From Silicimonas sp. (GTDB lineage: Bacteria > Pseudomonadota > Alphaproteobacteria > Rhodobacterales > Rhodobacteraceae): a stretch of DNA of 48,998 bases. Of this stretch, positions 1 to 8,433 are shown one piece after another; the first letter of the stretch is position 1, and each line of letters starts with the position of its first letter. The stretch is taken from the NCBI GenBank assembly GCA_022824315.1, contig JAJEAC010000183.1:1-48998 (forward strand), given 5' to 3'. The position numbers and the translations under genes are program-made. The notes under the pieces are model-generated. The model was not told where the DNA came from. It saw only the letters and a list, made by a program, of their open reading frames with translations, and searched no databases.

Positions 1-246
1 CCCGAGGAGGACGTCGACCTGCTCCACACGCTGCTGGAATCGCAGGGTCACCGGAACGTCGTGAGGATGCCCGACGGGAAGGCGCCCGACATCAGGGCGG
101 TGGTCATCGACCTCGGGCGGCTCGTCGGATCGCATCCCTCCCCGCGGCAGCCGCTCCCGGGGACGAAAAAGGTGTGGCAGGGGCTCGAACGGCTGCACTG
201 GGCGATCCAGGTCCGCGACGCCATCGGCGAGAGAAAGCGCGAATAG
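1..246 (+). CDS. Partial transposase C-terminus, probably IS4-type
   Basis: The reading frame is open from the first base and stops at 246, so only the last 81 residues are present. They include a GRLVGSHPSPRQPLPG stretch followed by KVWQGLERLHWA. That resembles the C-terminal end of IS4-type DDE transposases, which often finish with a GRLxGxxPxxRxPLPG segment and a xLWxGLxRL helix. The catalytic core would lie to the left of the window and cannot be seen, and no terminal inverted repeat is recognisable downstream. A mobile-element remnant is the best reading; the family assignment is tentative. Confidence 0.5.
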   Translation, partial: PEEDVDLLHTLLESQGHRNVVRMPDGKAPDIRAVVIDLGRLVGSHPSPRQPLPGTKKVWQGLERLHWAIQVRDAIGERKRE

Positions 247-424
247 GATCACCTATACAAGAGTGGCACATTGAAAGGTGCCTGGTCGGCAATGTCATGA
301 CGCATTCGACCTTTGCTGGCTGTGTTGCAGCGCGTGCGATTCCCGCGGCTTGATCCATGAAATTTGCCGGCGTTCCACGTAATCCTCCTGATGCGCAGAA
401 ATGCAAGTGCCTGACGATATGGGA

Positions 425-438
425 ATTCCGTCCGGAAT
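425..438. promoter_or_regulatory. Short inverted repeat upstream of the HAD gene
   Basis: A perfect ATTCCG-TC-CGGAAT dyad lies 42 bases before the HAD phosphatase start. The position suits an operator, but no regulator is adjacent and no promoter was recognised, so function is unknown. Confidence 0.2.
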
Positions 439-480
439 CAGTCAAAGAATACTCGGCTTCACACAAGAAGGGGACGGATC

Positions 481-1158
481 GTGACCGTAGAGGCGATCAT
501 TTTCGACAAGGACGGGACGTTGTTTGACTTCCAGCGTTCATGGGGAGCGGTGATGGCCGAGCTGCTGGAGAGTTCGGTGGCAACGGACCGCCTTGATGCC
601 GCAGCGTTCGCCCTTGGATTTGATTTTGAGCGGGCAAGGTTCTTGCCCGGCAGCGTCGCCGTCGCGGGAACCTCCAACGAAATGGCGCATGCCCTTGCAC
701 CATATATGCACGGGAACGGACAGGAGGCGCTTCGTGTGATCGATGCAATGTCGAATCGGACGCCGATGGTGCCTGTAGTGGACCTGGCTTCCTGCCTAGG
801 CGGGCTCAGGCAGGAATATGTGCTCGGACTTGTCACGAATGATTCAGAGGCGCGTTCGCGCAGCCAACTCGAGGCTGCCGGCATCGCTGACTGCTTCGCA
901 TTCATTGCCGGCAGTGACACCGGGTATGGGTCCAAGCCCGCGCCAGATCCGTTGCTAGCCTTTGCCAAGGCCACGTCGATTGCGCCCGAGCGAACGTTGA
1001 TGGTTGGAGACAGCCAAGTTGACCTGTTGGCTGCGAAGGCGGCCGGAATGCGGCCCATTGCTGTGCTGACAGGTGTGGCGGAGGCGGAAGAACTGGCATG
1101 CGATGCTGAGGTCGTGCTTTCCGATATCGGACAACTTGCTGACTGGATCGCCGCCTGA
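481..1158 (+). CDS. HAD-superfamily phosphatase, phosphoglycolate phosphatase-like
   Basis: A 225-residue cytoplasmic HAD hydrolase. All four motifs are visible: DKDGTLFD (D9 nucleophile, D11 acid/base), LVTND (T119), the lysine in GSKPAPDP (about K152), and MVGDSQVD (about 175-181). A helical cap lies between motifs I and II, as in subfamily I Gph-like enzymes, which remove phosphate from small molecules such as 2-phosphoglycolate. Translation starts at GTG, preceded by an AGGGG Shine-Dalgarno about 7 bases upstream. It lies 95 bases before an MttB-family gene on the same strand, so the two are probably cotranscribed. The substrate cannot be told from sequence. Confidence 0.85.
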   Translation: MTVEAIIFDKDGTLFDFQRSWGAVMAELLESSVATDRLDAAAFALGFDFERARFLPGSVAVAGTSNEMAHALAPYMHGNGQEALRVIDAMSNRTPMVPVVDLASCLGGLRQEYVLGLVTNDSEARSRSQLEAAGIADCFAFIAGSDTGYGSKPAPDPLLAFAKATSIAPERTLMVGDSQVDLLAAKAAGMRPIAVLTGVAEAEELACDAEVVLSDIGQLADWIAA

Positions 1159-1253
1159 ATCCCAGACGGCACGAAAAACGACAAGAGGTGTCGGAAACGG
1201 TCATTCAACTTGCAGCGCTTCGACCAAGACTCTCGACAAATCGGGAGATTGCA

Positions 1254-2810
1254 ATGTCCGGTCAAGAGCGAAGGCGCCGCGCGGGCGGGCGGGCGGGAAA
1301 CCGCGACAGGAGATCGGGCGAACTGTTCCCGCAGATGCCTTGGCGCATTCCCATCAATCTGGATGCACCCACCGAACCGCTGGAGGAAGACGGCATTCAG
1401 GCGATTCACTCCGGTGCAATGCACATTCTGGAGGAGATCGGCATCGAGTTCCTGAACGAAGAGGCCCTGGAGATCTTCAGGGAGGCGGGCTGCAATGTCG
1501 ACGGGACGAATGTGCGGATGGGTCGCGATTGGGTAATGGAAATGGCCGGGCGTGCGCCGGCTTCATTCACGCTTCTGCCACGCAATCCGGACCGAAAGCT
1601 GACGATTGGCGGAAGGCACATCGTTTTTGGAAACGTCTCGTCACCACCGAACTATTTTGACCTCGAACTCGGAAAGAAGGTTCCCGGCACCCGCGAGCAA
1701 TGCGTGAGGCTCTTGAAGCTCACCCAGCATTTCAACTGCATCCACTTCGCGGGCGGCTACCCGGTCGAGCCCGTCGACATTCATCCAAGTGTTCGGCATC
1801 TGGACGTGCTCTATGACAAGCTGACGCTGACCGACAAGGTGTTGCACGCCTACTCGCTGGGCAGGGAGCGGGTCGAGGACGTGATGGAGATGGTGAAGAT
1901 CGGCGGCGCCCTTTCGGAGGAGGAGTTTCAACAGTGCCCGCGGATGTACACGAACATCAATTCCACGTCGCCGCTGAAACACGACCAGCCGATGATCGAT
2001 GGCTGCCTGCGTCTGGTGCGCCGAGGTCAGGCCGTGGTGGTTTCGCCGTTCACGCTGGCCGGCGCGATGGCACCAGTCACAATGGCTGGCGCCGTGACCT
2101 TGTCGATCGCCGAGGGCCTGTCAGCCATCGCCTTGTTCCAGCATGTCGCGCCCGGCTGTGCCTGCGCGCTCGGGACGTTCACTTCAAACGTGGACATGCA
2201 GTCGGGCGCGCCGGCCTTCGGGACGCCGGAATACATGCGCGCGACCCAGATGACGGGTCAATTGGCTCGTTACTACGATCTGCCCATGCGGTCTTCGGGC
2301 GTCTGCGCGGCCAATGTTCCGGACGGACAGGCCATGTGGGAGACATCGAATTCGCTGTGGGCAGCAGTCCAGTCTGGAACGAACATGGTCTATCATGCGG
2401 CCGGGTGGCTTGAGGGTGGCTTGATCGCGTGCCCAGAGAAGTTCGTGATGGACTGTGAAGTGCTCCAGATGATCCAACGGTACATGGAGCCGGCGGTCGT
2501 GGCCACGAGCCCCGATGACATAGCCTTGGACGCAATCCGGGAGGTTGGCTCCAGTGGCCACTACTTCGGGATCCAGCACACGCAGGATCGCTATGAGACC
2601 GCGTTCTATCGCCCGTTTGCGAGCGACTGGACGAATTTCGAGGCGTGGATGATCAGTGGCGGCACCTGGACGGCGGAACGCGCGCATACGCTCTACAAGC
2701 AGATCATCGAACGGTTCGAACCACCTCCGCTTGAAGACGACAGGCGCGAAGAGCTTGCCGCGTTTGTCGAACGGCGCAAGCGGGAAGGCGGCGCGCCGAC
2801 CGATTTCTGA
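1254..2810 (+). CDS. MttB-family (trimethylamine methyltransferase-like) protein, copy 1
   Basis: A 518-residue member of the MttB superfamily, whose characterised members move a methyl group from a quaternary or tertiary amine to a corrinoid protein (MttB on trimethylamine, MtgB on glycine betaine). Supporting segments are HILEEIGIEFLNEEA near the N-terminus, HFAGGYPVEP, the Gly/Ala-rich SPFTLAGAMAPVTMAGAV, and MVYHAAGWLEGG. The frame has no in-frame amber codon, so it is a non-pyrrolysine homologue. An upstream GTG at 1188 is possible, but ATG 1254 has a GGGAG Shine-Dalgarno 7 bases away and removes a basic, low-complexity extension. A second MttB gene lies at 16688 beside a betaine transporter. 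The substrate is inferred only, and no corrinoid-protein gene is in the window. Confidence 0.85.
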   Translation: MSGQERRRRAGGRAGNRDRRSGELFPQMPWRIPINLDAPTEPLEEDGIQAIHSGAMHILEEIGIEFLNEEALEIFREAGCNVDGTNVRMGRDWVMEMAGRAPASFTLLPRNPDRKLTIGGRHIVFGNVSSPPNYFDLELGKKVPGTREQCVRLLKLTQHFNCIHFAGGYPVEPVDIHPSVRHLDVLYDKLTLTDKVLHAYSLGRERVEDVMEMVKIGGALSEEEFQQCPRMYTNINSTSPLKHDQPMIDGCLRLVRRGQAVVVSPFTLAGAMAPVTMAGAVTLSIAEGLSAIALFQHVAPGCACALGTFTSNVDMQSGAPAFGTPEYMRATQMTGQLARYYDLPMRSSGVCAANVPDGQAMWETSNSLWAAVQSGTNMVYHAAGWLEGGLIACPEKFVMDCEVLQMIQRYMEPAVVATSPDDIALDAIREVGSSGHYFGIQHTQDRYETAFYRPFASDWTNFEAWMISGGTWTAERAHTLYKQIIERFEPPPLEDDRREELAAFVERRKREGGAPTDF

Positions 2811-2811
2811 T

Positions 2812-2833
2812 CGAACCTTGGATGCGAGGTTCG
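2812..2833 (+). terminator. Stem-loop directly after MttB copy 1
   Basis: A perfect 7-bp stem (CGAACCT / AGGTTCG, 8-base loop) begins 2 bases after the stop codon. No U-tract follows, so it may protect the 3' end or be a weak terminator rather than a classical one. Confidence 0.35.
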
Positions 2834-2929
2834 TCCACAGAAGGAAATACCCCGCGTGATGTTGCAGGCGCGGCGTGTTCCCGTCGCCTCAAACGTGCCT
2901 CATTGCATGCAAGGATCTGCCAAGGTGGA

Positions 2930-3013
2930 TGGTGGGCGACCTAGGAATCGAACCTAGCATGCGTCTCCGCGAGGGAGTTACAGTCCCCTGCCACACCTTG
3001 CGGCCTGTCGCCC
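2930..3013 (-). tRNA. tRNA-Tyr (anticodon GUA)
   Basis: On the minus strand the sequence starts GGGCGAC and ends GTCGCCC-A-CCA, giving a perfect 7-bp acceptor stem with an encoded CCA. The anticodon loop reads CTGTAAC, anticodon GTA, which is tyrosine. There is a long class II variable arm, as expected for bacterial tRNA-Tyr, and a normal T-arm (TAGGTTCGATTCCTA). The gene is divergent from rlmB, whose start is about 110 bases away. Confidence 0.97.
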
Positions 3014-3122
3014 ACTTGACGATGCCGTGTTCGGCATGCCGGCGTCAGATAACTGTGCGGTCGCCACCGGTCAAGCCGGAATGCGGGTTGCATTCACATC
3101 TGCGGAAAGGGATAGCCGGGCA

Positions 3123-3893
3123 ATGAAAAGACCGAACCGGATCACCAGGCACAAAGGCAGGAGACGCGATTCCAGCCGGGACACTGTCTGGCTGTTCGGG
3201 TTTCACGCGGTGCGGCATGCGCTGTCCAATCCGGCGCGCGAGAAACTGCGCCTCGTGCTGACAAAGAACGCCTTTGATCGGCTGTCGGACGTGATCAAGG
3301 ATTCCCGCATCGAACCTGAAATCGCGGATGCAAGGAGGTTTCCGGCACCTTTGGATCCTGCCTCGGTTCATCAGGGCGCCGCGCTTGAGGTCAAGCCTCT
3401 CGATTGGGGCGCACTTGAGAATCTCCTGCCGGATCATCGCAGCCTTGTTGTGCTCTGCCTCGACCGGGTCACCGATCCCCACAACGTTGGAGCGATCCTT
3501 CGCTCGGCCGAAGTCTTCGGGGCCAGTGCCGTGGTTGCACCCGTGCGGCATTCCGCACCGGAGACCGGAGCATTGGCCAAGTCGGCCAGCGGCGCATTGG
3601 AGCGACTGCCATACGTTCGGGTGCGCAACCTGGCATCTGCATTGGAGGATCTCAGACTGCGCGGTTTTTTCCTGATCGGACTGGACGGCGAGGCGGACGT
3701 TACGCTTGAGGCAGCCCTGGCGAATGCGCCGGGACGAATCGCGCTGGTCCTGGGAGCCGAAGGGCAGGGGCTTCGAATGAAGACAAGAGCTACGTGTGAT
3801 AGGCTGGCGAGGATCGGAGCTATTGGAGATTTCGACTCGCTCAATGTTTCCAATGCGTCCGCCGTGGCCCTGTATGCAGCGACGCAGCGGTGA
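3123..3893 (+). CDS. rlmB: 23S rRNA (guanosine-2'-O-)-methyltransferase RlmB, TrmH/SpoU family
   Basis: A 256-residue SPOUT methyltransferase that 2'-O-methylates a guanosine in 23S rRNA. The N-terminal part (about 20-90) holds the substrate-binding region with WLFGFHAVRHAL. The C-terminal knot domain shows the three SpoU motifs: RVTDPHNVGAILRSAEVFGA, ALVLGAEGQGLR and DSLNVSNASAVALY. The frame extends upstream to ATG 3027, but ATG 3123 gives the length usual for RlmB and follows a purine-rich GGAAAGGG. It lies next to tRNA-Tyr. RlmB is more likely than TrmH because of the N-terminal domain and length. Confidence 0.9.
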   Translation: MKRPNRITRHKGRRRDSSRDTVWLFGFHAVRHALSNPAREKLRLVLTKNAFDRLSDVIKDSRIEPEIADARRFPAPLDPASVHQGAALEVKPLDWGALENLLPDHRSLVVLCLDRVTDPHNVGAILRSAEVFGASAVVAPVRHSAPETGALAKSASGALERLPYVRVRNLASALEDLRLRGFFLIGLDGEADVTLEAALANAPGRIALVLGAEGQGLRMKTRATCDRLARIGAIGDFDSLNVSNASAVALYAATQR

Positions 3894-3998
3894 AAGGCGC
3901 AGGCCGGCAACGAAATTTGATGCCGCGTGGGTTGCGTTTTGGGAACTGGCAACGAACACTGCTGGGCAAGGCACAAAGACACTTTGGGAGACACGCAG

Positions 3999-4460
3999 AT
4001 GCAGACTCGTCGGCTATTTCTGAGCCTTTCCGCCATGGGACTTCTGACCGGCACGATTGGGGCACGTCCAGTGCACGCGGCTCAACCACCGGTGTTTGCT
4101 ACCAATGGCGTTGCGATTCACGGCTATGACCCGGTTGCGTATTTTACGATGTCGAAGCCGGTCGAGGGCGACGCGGCCATTACGTCGGTTCTTGAAGGAG
4201 CCACATTTCGCTTTGCCAACGCCGAACACAAGGCGTTGTTCGACGCCGATCCGGAAAGATACGCGCCCAAATACGGCGGCTACTGTGCCTACGCCGTATC
4301 GAAAGGCGCCACGGCAACAACCGTTCCGGAAGCTTGGTCGATTCATGAAGGGCGGCTCTACCTGAACTATTCCACCGGTGTCCACAGGACCTGGCTCAAG
4401 GATGTCGAAGGCAATATCCGCCGCGCTGACGTCAACTGGCCTAGTGTCCTCGGACCCTGA
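3999..4460 (+). CDS. Tat-exported YHS-domain protein
   Basis: A 153-residue secreted protein. The N-terminus is a twin-arginine-type signal (TRRLFLS, then a hydrophobic stretch and an Ala-x-Ala-like site near residue 28). The mature part is one YHS domain with GYDPVAYF, a FANAEHKALFDADPERYAP segment and YGGYCAYAVSKG. YHS domains are small and often linked to metal handling in periplasmic or P-type ATPase settings; no ligand can be assigned here. Start choice rests on ATG 3999 with GGGAGA about 9 bases upstream; the frame could be extended to GTG 3927, but that would bury the signal peptide. It stands alone between rlmB and a YeeE/YedE gene. Confidence 0.85.
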   Translation: MQTRRLFLSLSAMGLLTGTIGARPVHAAQPPVFATNGVAIHGYDPVAYFTMSKPVEGDAAITSVLEGATFRFANAEHKALFDADPERYAPKYGGYCAYAVSKGATATTVPEAWSIHEGRLYLNYSTGVHRTWLKDVEGNIRRADVNWPSVLGP

Positions 4461-4822
4461 GACGGGCATGCCGATCACAACTTTGCGATGCACCTTCAAC
4501 TGGACGCACTTCGCCTCCACTTGAATTGCGTGGGTCGGAGTTCGAAACACCCGACCCTGATTCACACTGTCCCTCGTTTCGCGATTGGGCGCTTGTTCTC
4601 CGAACGGGCGCCCTCTTGCGTGATTTGGCATAGCCAAAAATCGGAAACCCGTTGATCTGCTGCCTCATTGCGGGATCTTGTGCGGTGGCCTAAATCGTAC
4701 ATGGGACGGATTCACTCCAGCTGACTCGTTCTCGTGAAGTGACGACGGAAATTCCGGCATTTTGCCGGTCGGCATGTTCCCGCATATGATCTGGCAACAG
4801 CGCTTCGAACGGGAATCCGGAG
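4461..4822. other. Intergenic region without a recognisable gene
   Basis: This 362-base stretch has no convincing ORF. It holds one hairpin-forming repeat (GGGCGC at 4587-4592 with GCGCCC at 4608-4613, 15-base loop) with no following T-tract. A purine-rich GGGAAT lies at 4811-4816, about 7 bases before the YeeE/YedE start. No promoter boxes stand out. Confidence 0.6.
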
Positions 4823-5851
4823 ATGCTCTACGAACTGTATGACACAGAAATCAATCCGGTTTTTGCCTCTTGCCTTCTGGGCGTCCTGATTGGCCTTGCA
4901 TTTGGCGCAGCTGCCCAGTTGTCGCGCTTCTGTCTCAGGCGTAGCGTAGTCGAGTTCACGGTTGGACAATTCCCGGCATTCGGAGTTTGGCTCATGGCAT
5001 TCTTGATTGCAATGCTTGGCACCCAGACACTGGTCCTCAACGGTCAAGTCAGTTTCGTCGAGCACAGGTTTCACGTGAGTGCGCTGCCAATACTGACGGT
5101 GCTTGTTGGAGGCGCCCTCTTTGGCACGGGAATGGTTTTGGCACGCGGCTGCATTTCCCGCCTGACGGTCTTGTCCGCGACGGGCAACCTGCGCGCTGCC
5201 ATTTGCTTAGTCGTCTTTGCCATCGTGGCGCATGCGGCACTGAAGGGTGTCCTGGCACCGCTCCGCGTTGGGTTTGGGGCGGTGACTCTCGACGTTGGCG
5301 AATTCGCCAATCTCGGCAATTTGCCGGGCGGTACGGTTCTTTTTCTGGCCATTGCGCTCGTGGTCCTTGCAGCCGCGATCTATCGTTCAGGTGCGCGCCT
5401 GGTTCATTTGTTGCTTGGTGCCTCAATCGGCATGCTCGTTCCGTTCGGCTGGTTCGGGACCGGCGTCTTCCTGCAGGACGCGTTCGACCCGATTCCCATG
5501 GCGTCGATTTCGTTTACCGCTCCTTGGGCGGACACCCTATTCTGGAGCGTGGCCTCCACTTCGATTGCGGCCGGGTTTGGCACCGGACTCGTGGGCGGCA
5601 CGCTGCTTGGCAGTTTCCTGGCTGCCGCATTGCGCGGCGAACTGGCGCTTCAGAGCTTCGAGGCGCCCAGGCAGACCATGCGTTATCTCCTTGGTGCGGC
5701 GATGATGGGCCTTGGCGGAGTGCTTGCAGGCGGGTGCACCGTGGGTGCCGGGCTTGCGGGCACGGCATCGCTCAGCCTTTCAGCCGTACTGGCGCTCGTG
5801 GCCATGATTGCCAGTGCATGGCTTGCCAACCGCCTGATTGACGGTCCGTGA
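4823..5851 (+). CDS. YeeE/YedE family inner-membrane sulfur-compound transporter
   Basis: A 342-residue, very hydrophobic protein with about nine to ten predicted membrane segments. It carries the paired cysteine motifs of the YeeE/YedE (TsuA-like, SoxT-like) family: LSRFCLRRS near residue 35, ARGCISRLTVL near 112, and AGGCTVGAGLAG near 305. In characterised TsuA, three membrane cysteines relay thiosulfate across the membrane, and all three positions have counterparts here. Import of thiosulfate or a related reduced sulfur compound is inferred. It is a full-length single-chain form, not split into YeeE/YedE-like halves. No sulfur-oxidation gene is adjacent, so the pathway it feeds is unknown. 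Confidence 0.85.
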   Translation: MLYELYDTEINPVFASCLLGVLIGLAFGAAAQLSRFCLRRSVVEFTVGQFPAFGVWLMAFLIAMLGTQTLVLNGQVSFVEHRFHVSALPILTVLVGGALFGTGMVLARGCISRLTVLSATGNLRAAICLVVFAIVAHAALKGVLAPLRVGFGAVTLDVGEFANLGNLPGGTVLFLAIALVVLAAAIYRSGARLVHLLLGASIGMLVPFGWFGTGVFLQDAFDPIPMASISFTAPWADTLFWSVASTSIAAGFGTGLVGGTLLGSFLAAALRGELALQSFEAPRQTMRYLLGAAMMGLGGVLAGGCTVGAGLAGTASLSLSAVLALVAMIASAWLANRLIDGP

Positions 5852-6339
5852 ACCCGTCTTCGGGAGACATCAGGGAATTAGCTGCATCGCATGACTGCAG
5901 TTCCGTGCACGAATGCGGCGGGGCTGTTGATGCAGAAATTTCTAAGTTGGTCGTTGGAAGTGGCGCGCTTCTGCCGGTTCCGTCGCACGTAGTACAGCCC
6001 CATGCTGAAAGTCTGATCGTCTTCGGTATTCGCATTCCAGCTGCTGAATCGGTTCCGCAGCACAGAAAAAACTTGTGATCCAGGCACATCTCGTCGATCC
6101 GGTCGCAATGGTTGAACGGGCACCCCTGAATTCGAGGATTACATGATCGAGGAGCGGTCGTCTTGGCTTGACTGCCTGAGCTGGACTGCAATTCTTGAAC
6201 TGCGTTGTGCCGGACGCATCAGGACACACCGGATTGGAATTGCGCGCCTTGCCAAGACATCCAGGTCTCCGTGGATTTCTCGACAACCGGTCGTGGTCCG
6301 GATAGAGATGAACGCGACCGGCCGCACGGGACTGCTCGC
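5852..6339. other. Long gap (488 bases) with no supported gene
   Basis: Only short reading frames with biased, Arg/Ser/Pro-rich translations are present on either strand, and none has a clear ribosome binding site or family resemblance. It may be a decayed gene or an extended regulatory region. No terminator or tRNA-like structure was seen. Confidence 0.5.
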
Positions 6340-6927
6340 ATGAGAGTGTTGCAAATCCTCAAAATTGTCATCGTCCTGCTGGCGCTGATGTCGCTATGGG
6401 GCTGCGGCGCCAACCCTGCGCGACATGGCCCTCCGAGCGAAAGCGACGCCGCCTCACTTGAAGGCATGATTCTTGGCCTCGGGCCTGGGGTCAGCGCAGA
6501 GGAAGCCGGGCGTGCGGCGCGGGTCGCGTTTCAGCATTCGCGCGAGCTCGCCGTTTCCTACGAGATTGCGGGTTCGCCCTTGTGGCACAACATGCAGGTA
6601 AATCTGGGGATCAAGGAACGCGGCCTTTGCTGGCACTGGGCCGAAGACATGGAAGCGCGCCTGCTTGCCGAGCGTCTGGAGACGCTGGAGACCCACAGGG
6701 CAATCGCGAACGCCTTCAATCCGCTGCGCATCGAGCACAGCACCGTCGTCATAAGTCGGACGGGCGACGGATTTGAACGTGGCATCGTGCTTGATCCCTG
6801 GCGTTTGGGCGGCACACTGACCATTGTGCCGGTTCTGGAAGATCCCGACTACAAGTGGGAAGAACGGCAAAAGGTGCTCGCGAAGAAGCGGCAGCGCTTG
6901 ACAGGCAGGTCGGCGGTTCCCGGCTGA
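6340..6927 (+). CDS. Lipoprotein with transglutaminase-like Cys/His/Asp pattern
   Basis: A 195-residue protein. The signal peptide is hydrophobic (residues 8-20) and ends in LWGC, a lipobox with the lipidated cysteine at about 22. The rest is not a family I can name. Three spaced segments look like a papain/transglutaminase triad: GLCWHWAEDM (C97), RIEHSTVVI (H133) and IVLDPWR (D152). Transglutaminase-like enzymes use the same order and similar sequence settings (GxC, HxxVxV, DPW/DPT). An outer-membrane-anchored protease, amidase or cross-linking role is inferred only. ATG 6340 was chosen because it starts the signal peptide; the frame extends to 6205. The last 25 residues are strongly basic. 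Confidence 0.6.
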   Translation: MRVLQILKIVIVLLALMSLWGCGANPARHGPPSESDAASLEGMILGLGPGVSAEEAGRAARVAFQHSRELAVSYEIAGSPLWHNMQVNLGIKERGLCWHWAEDMEARLLAERLETLETHRAIANAFNPLRIEHSTVVISRTGDGFERGIVLDPWRLGGTLTIVPVLEDPDYKWEERQKVLAKKRQRLTGRSAVPG

Positions 6928-7209
6928 CCTCCCAATGGCCTGAATGCAACGCGACACCAGCGCTTGCAGGCTTGTGGAGTCGCCTTGTTGTCAGAGCTTG
7001 CCCGCCGCACTGGCGCGTCCGGACCGATAGTGAACAACCGTTTCACGACGTCACGAAGCGACGCAAGCGGTTCCAAATCCGGTGCTTCGCTCCTCGCCAG
7101 TTTGCGGAGCCGGCCCGACCTCGCCAGAAGGGTTCCGACCGGCGCGCGCCTAACGTCAGTCATTTGCGCCAGCGTGGCGCGGTCTCCCTGACATGGCGTG
7201 CCATGGCCT

Positions 7210-8433
7210 TCACCCCTCAAGACGATGCGCCAGCAGAAGGGCCAGCGCCGTGAGAGCGAAAGTTGCTGCAGTCAGTGGCACAAGGGTTCCGTCAAACGCC
7301 TGGCCAATTGGCGCAGCAATCGCAATTGAAGCGATCGTTGCGACAGAGGTAATGATCGATGCGGCAAGCCCGGCCATGTGACCCATTGGCTCCATGGCGA
7401 TCGCATTGATGTTTCCGAGCGTGAAACCTGCCAGTTGAAAGACCGAAGTGCACCAGAGAAATCCAACCGGAAACAGCCATGATGCCGGAAGCATGCCGGT
7501 GATAATTGCAAGCAGGAAAACTCCGGTGAAGCTGCTGTGAACGAGCAGGGCGACCCGGACCACCTTTCGCATCCCGACGCGCATCACGATGGCTGCGTTC
7601 ATCACACTTGCTCCTGCGGCGAGAGCCGCCATCAATGCGAACCAGAGCGGAAAGGCTGCACCGCGATCGAAGACCTTTTCAAAGACTTGCTGGCTGGACA
7701 GCAATGTCGACATCAGCACGGCGAAGATCAAAGACTGGCAGCCGATTGCCAACATGACCTGGCGATTGGAAAACACCTCCAGAAAGCCATCCACAAGCTC
7801 TCGGACGTGAAGTGATCGACGTTCTTCACGGGCCAGGGTTTCGGGTAGCCGAAGCAACAGCCAGCCGGTCGAGATGATCGAAAAGACGGCAAAGGAGGCA
7901 AAAATCGAACGCCAGCCGAATCCTTGGGTGAGTAGCCATCCGACGGACGGTGCAAACACCGGCGCGAGCGTGAATACCAGGATGACAAAACTCAGGATTC
8001 GCGCCATTTCGCGACCCCGGAACAGGTCGCGCACGATGGCCATGCTTGCAACGCGCGGCCCCGCCGATCCCACGCCTTGGAGGAACCGGGCGACAAGCAA
8101 CACCTCAAGGCTTTGTGTCAGCGCCGACACGATCGCGAAGAGAATGATGATCACGGTTCCCGCTATCGTGATGGCTTGGCGACCAAAGGCATCGCAGAGC
8201 GGCCCGGCAAAGAGCGTCCCCACGCCAAGCCCGACCATGAACGATGCCACGACAAGCTGTGCACGATTCGGGTCGTGCGGGCTGAGGTCCGCACTGATGT
8301 CCGGGAAAGCCGGAAGCATGGCATCCGTCGCAAAGGCGACAGTTGCCGCCATCATGGCGATGATGGCGATGAGTTCAGCACGGGACGTCGTGATGGACGC
8401 GCGGTTGGCTTCCTCCCGGTCGACTCCAGTCAC
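7210..8433 (-). CDS. Bcr/CflA-type MFS multidrug exporter
   Basis: A 407-residue major-facilitator protein with twelve predicted membrane segments. MFS signatures are DAMLPAFPDISADL in TM1 and the following loop, CDAFGRQ in the TM2-3 loop, and RFLQGVGSAGPRVASMAIVRD around TM4-5, which is typical of the Bcr/CflA drug:proton antiporters. The start is placed at GTG 8433 because its GTGA overlaps the TGA stop of the upstream DsbA-like gene by four bases, an arrangement that suggests translational coupling; the frame can be opened to 8481. The exported compound is unknown. An efflux pump tied to a thiol oxidoreductase could handle electrophilic or thiol-reactive compounds, which is inference. Confidence 0.85.
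   Translation of the reverse strand: MTGVDREEANRASITTSRAELIAIIAMMAATVAFATDAMLPAFPDISADLSPHDPNRAQLVVASFMVGLGVGTLFAGPLCDAFGRQAITIAGTVIIILFAIVSALTQSLEVLLVARFLQGVGSAGPRVASMAIVRDLFRGREMARILSFVILVFTLAPVFAPSVGWLLTQGFGWRSIFASFAVFSIISTGWLLLRLPETLAREERRSLHVRELVDGFLEVFSNRQVMLAIGCQSLIFAVLMSTLLSSQQVFEKVFDRGAAFPLWFALMAALAAGASVMNAAIVMRVGMRKVVRVALLVHSSFTGVFLLAIITGMLPASWLFPVGFLWCTSVFQLAGFTLGNINAIAMEPMGHMAGLAASIITSVATIASIAIAAPIGQAFDGTLVPLTAATFALTALALLLAHRLEG

Noticed and set aside
459-1424. A 321-codon minus-strand frame
   Set aside because: It is antisense to the HAD gene, with Ser/Ala/Arg-rich shadow composition.
1254-2810. Pyrrolysine (amber) codon in MttB copies
   Set aside because: Both MttB frames run through without an in-frame TAG, so they are non-pyrrolysine homologues.
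5942-6286. Minus-strand frame in the 488-base gap
   Set aside because: No ribosome binding site or family pattern; considered a possible transposase remnant but not supportable.
6849-7220. Minus-strand frame between the lipoprotein and the MFS gene
   Set aside because: It overlaps the end of the lipoprotein gene and has no recognisable domain or ribosome binding site.
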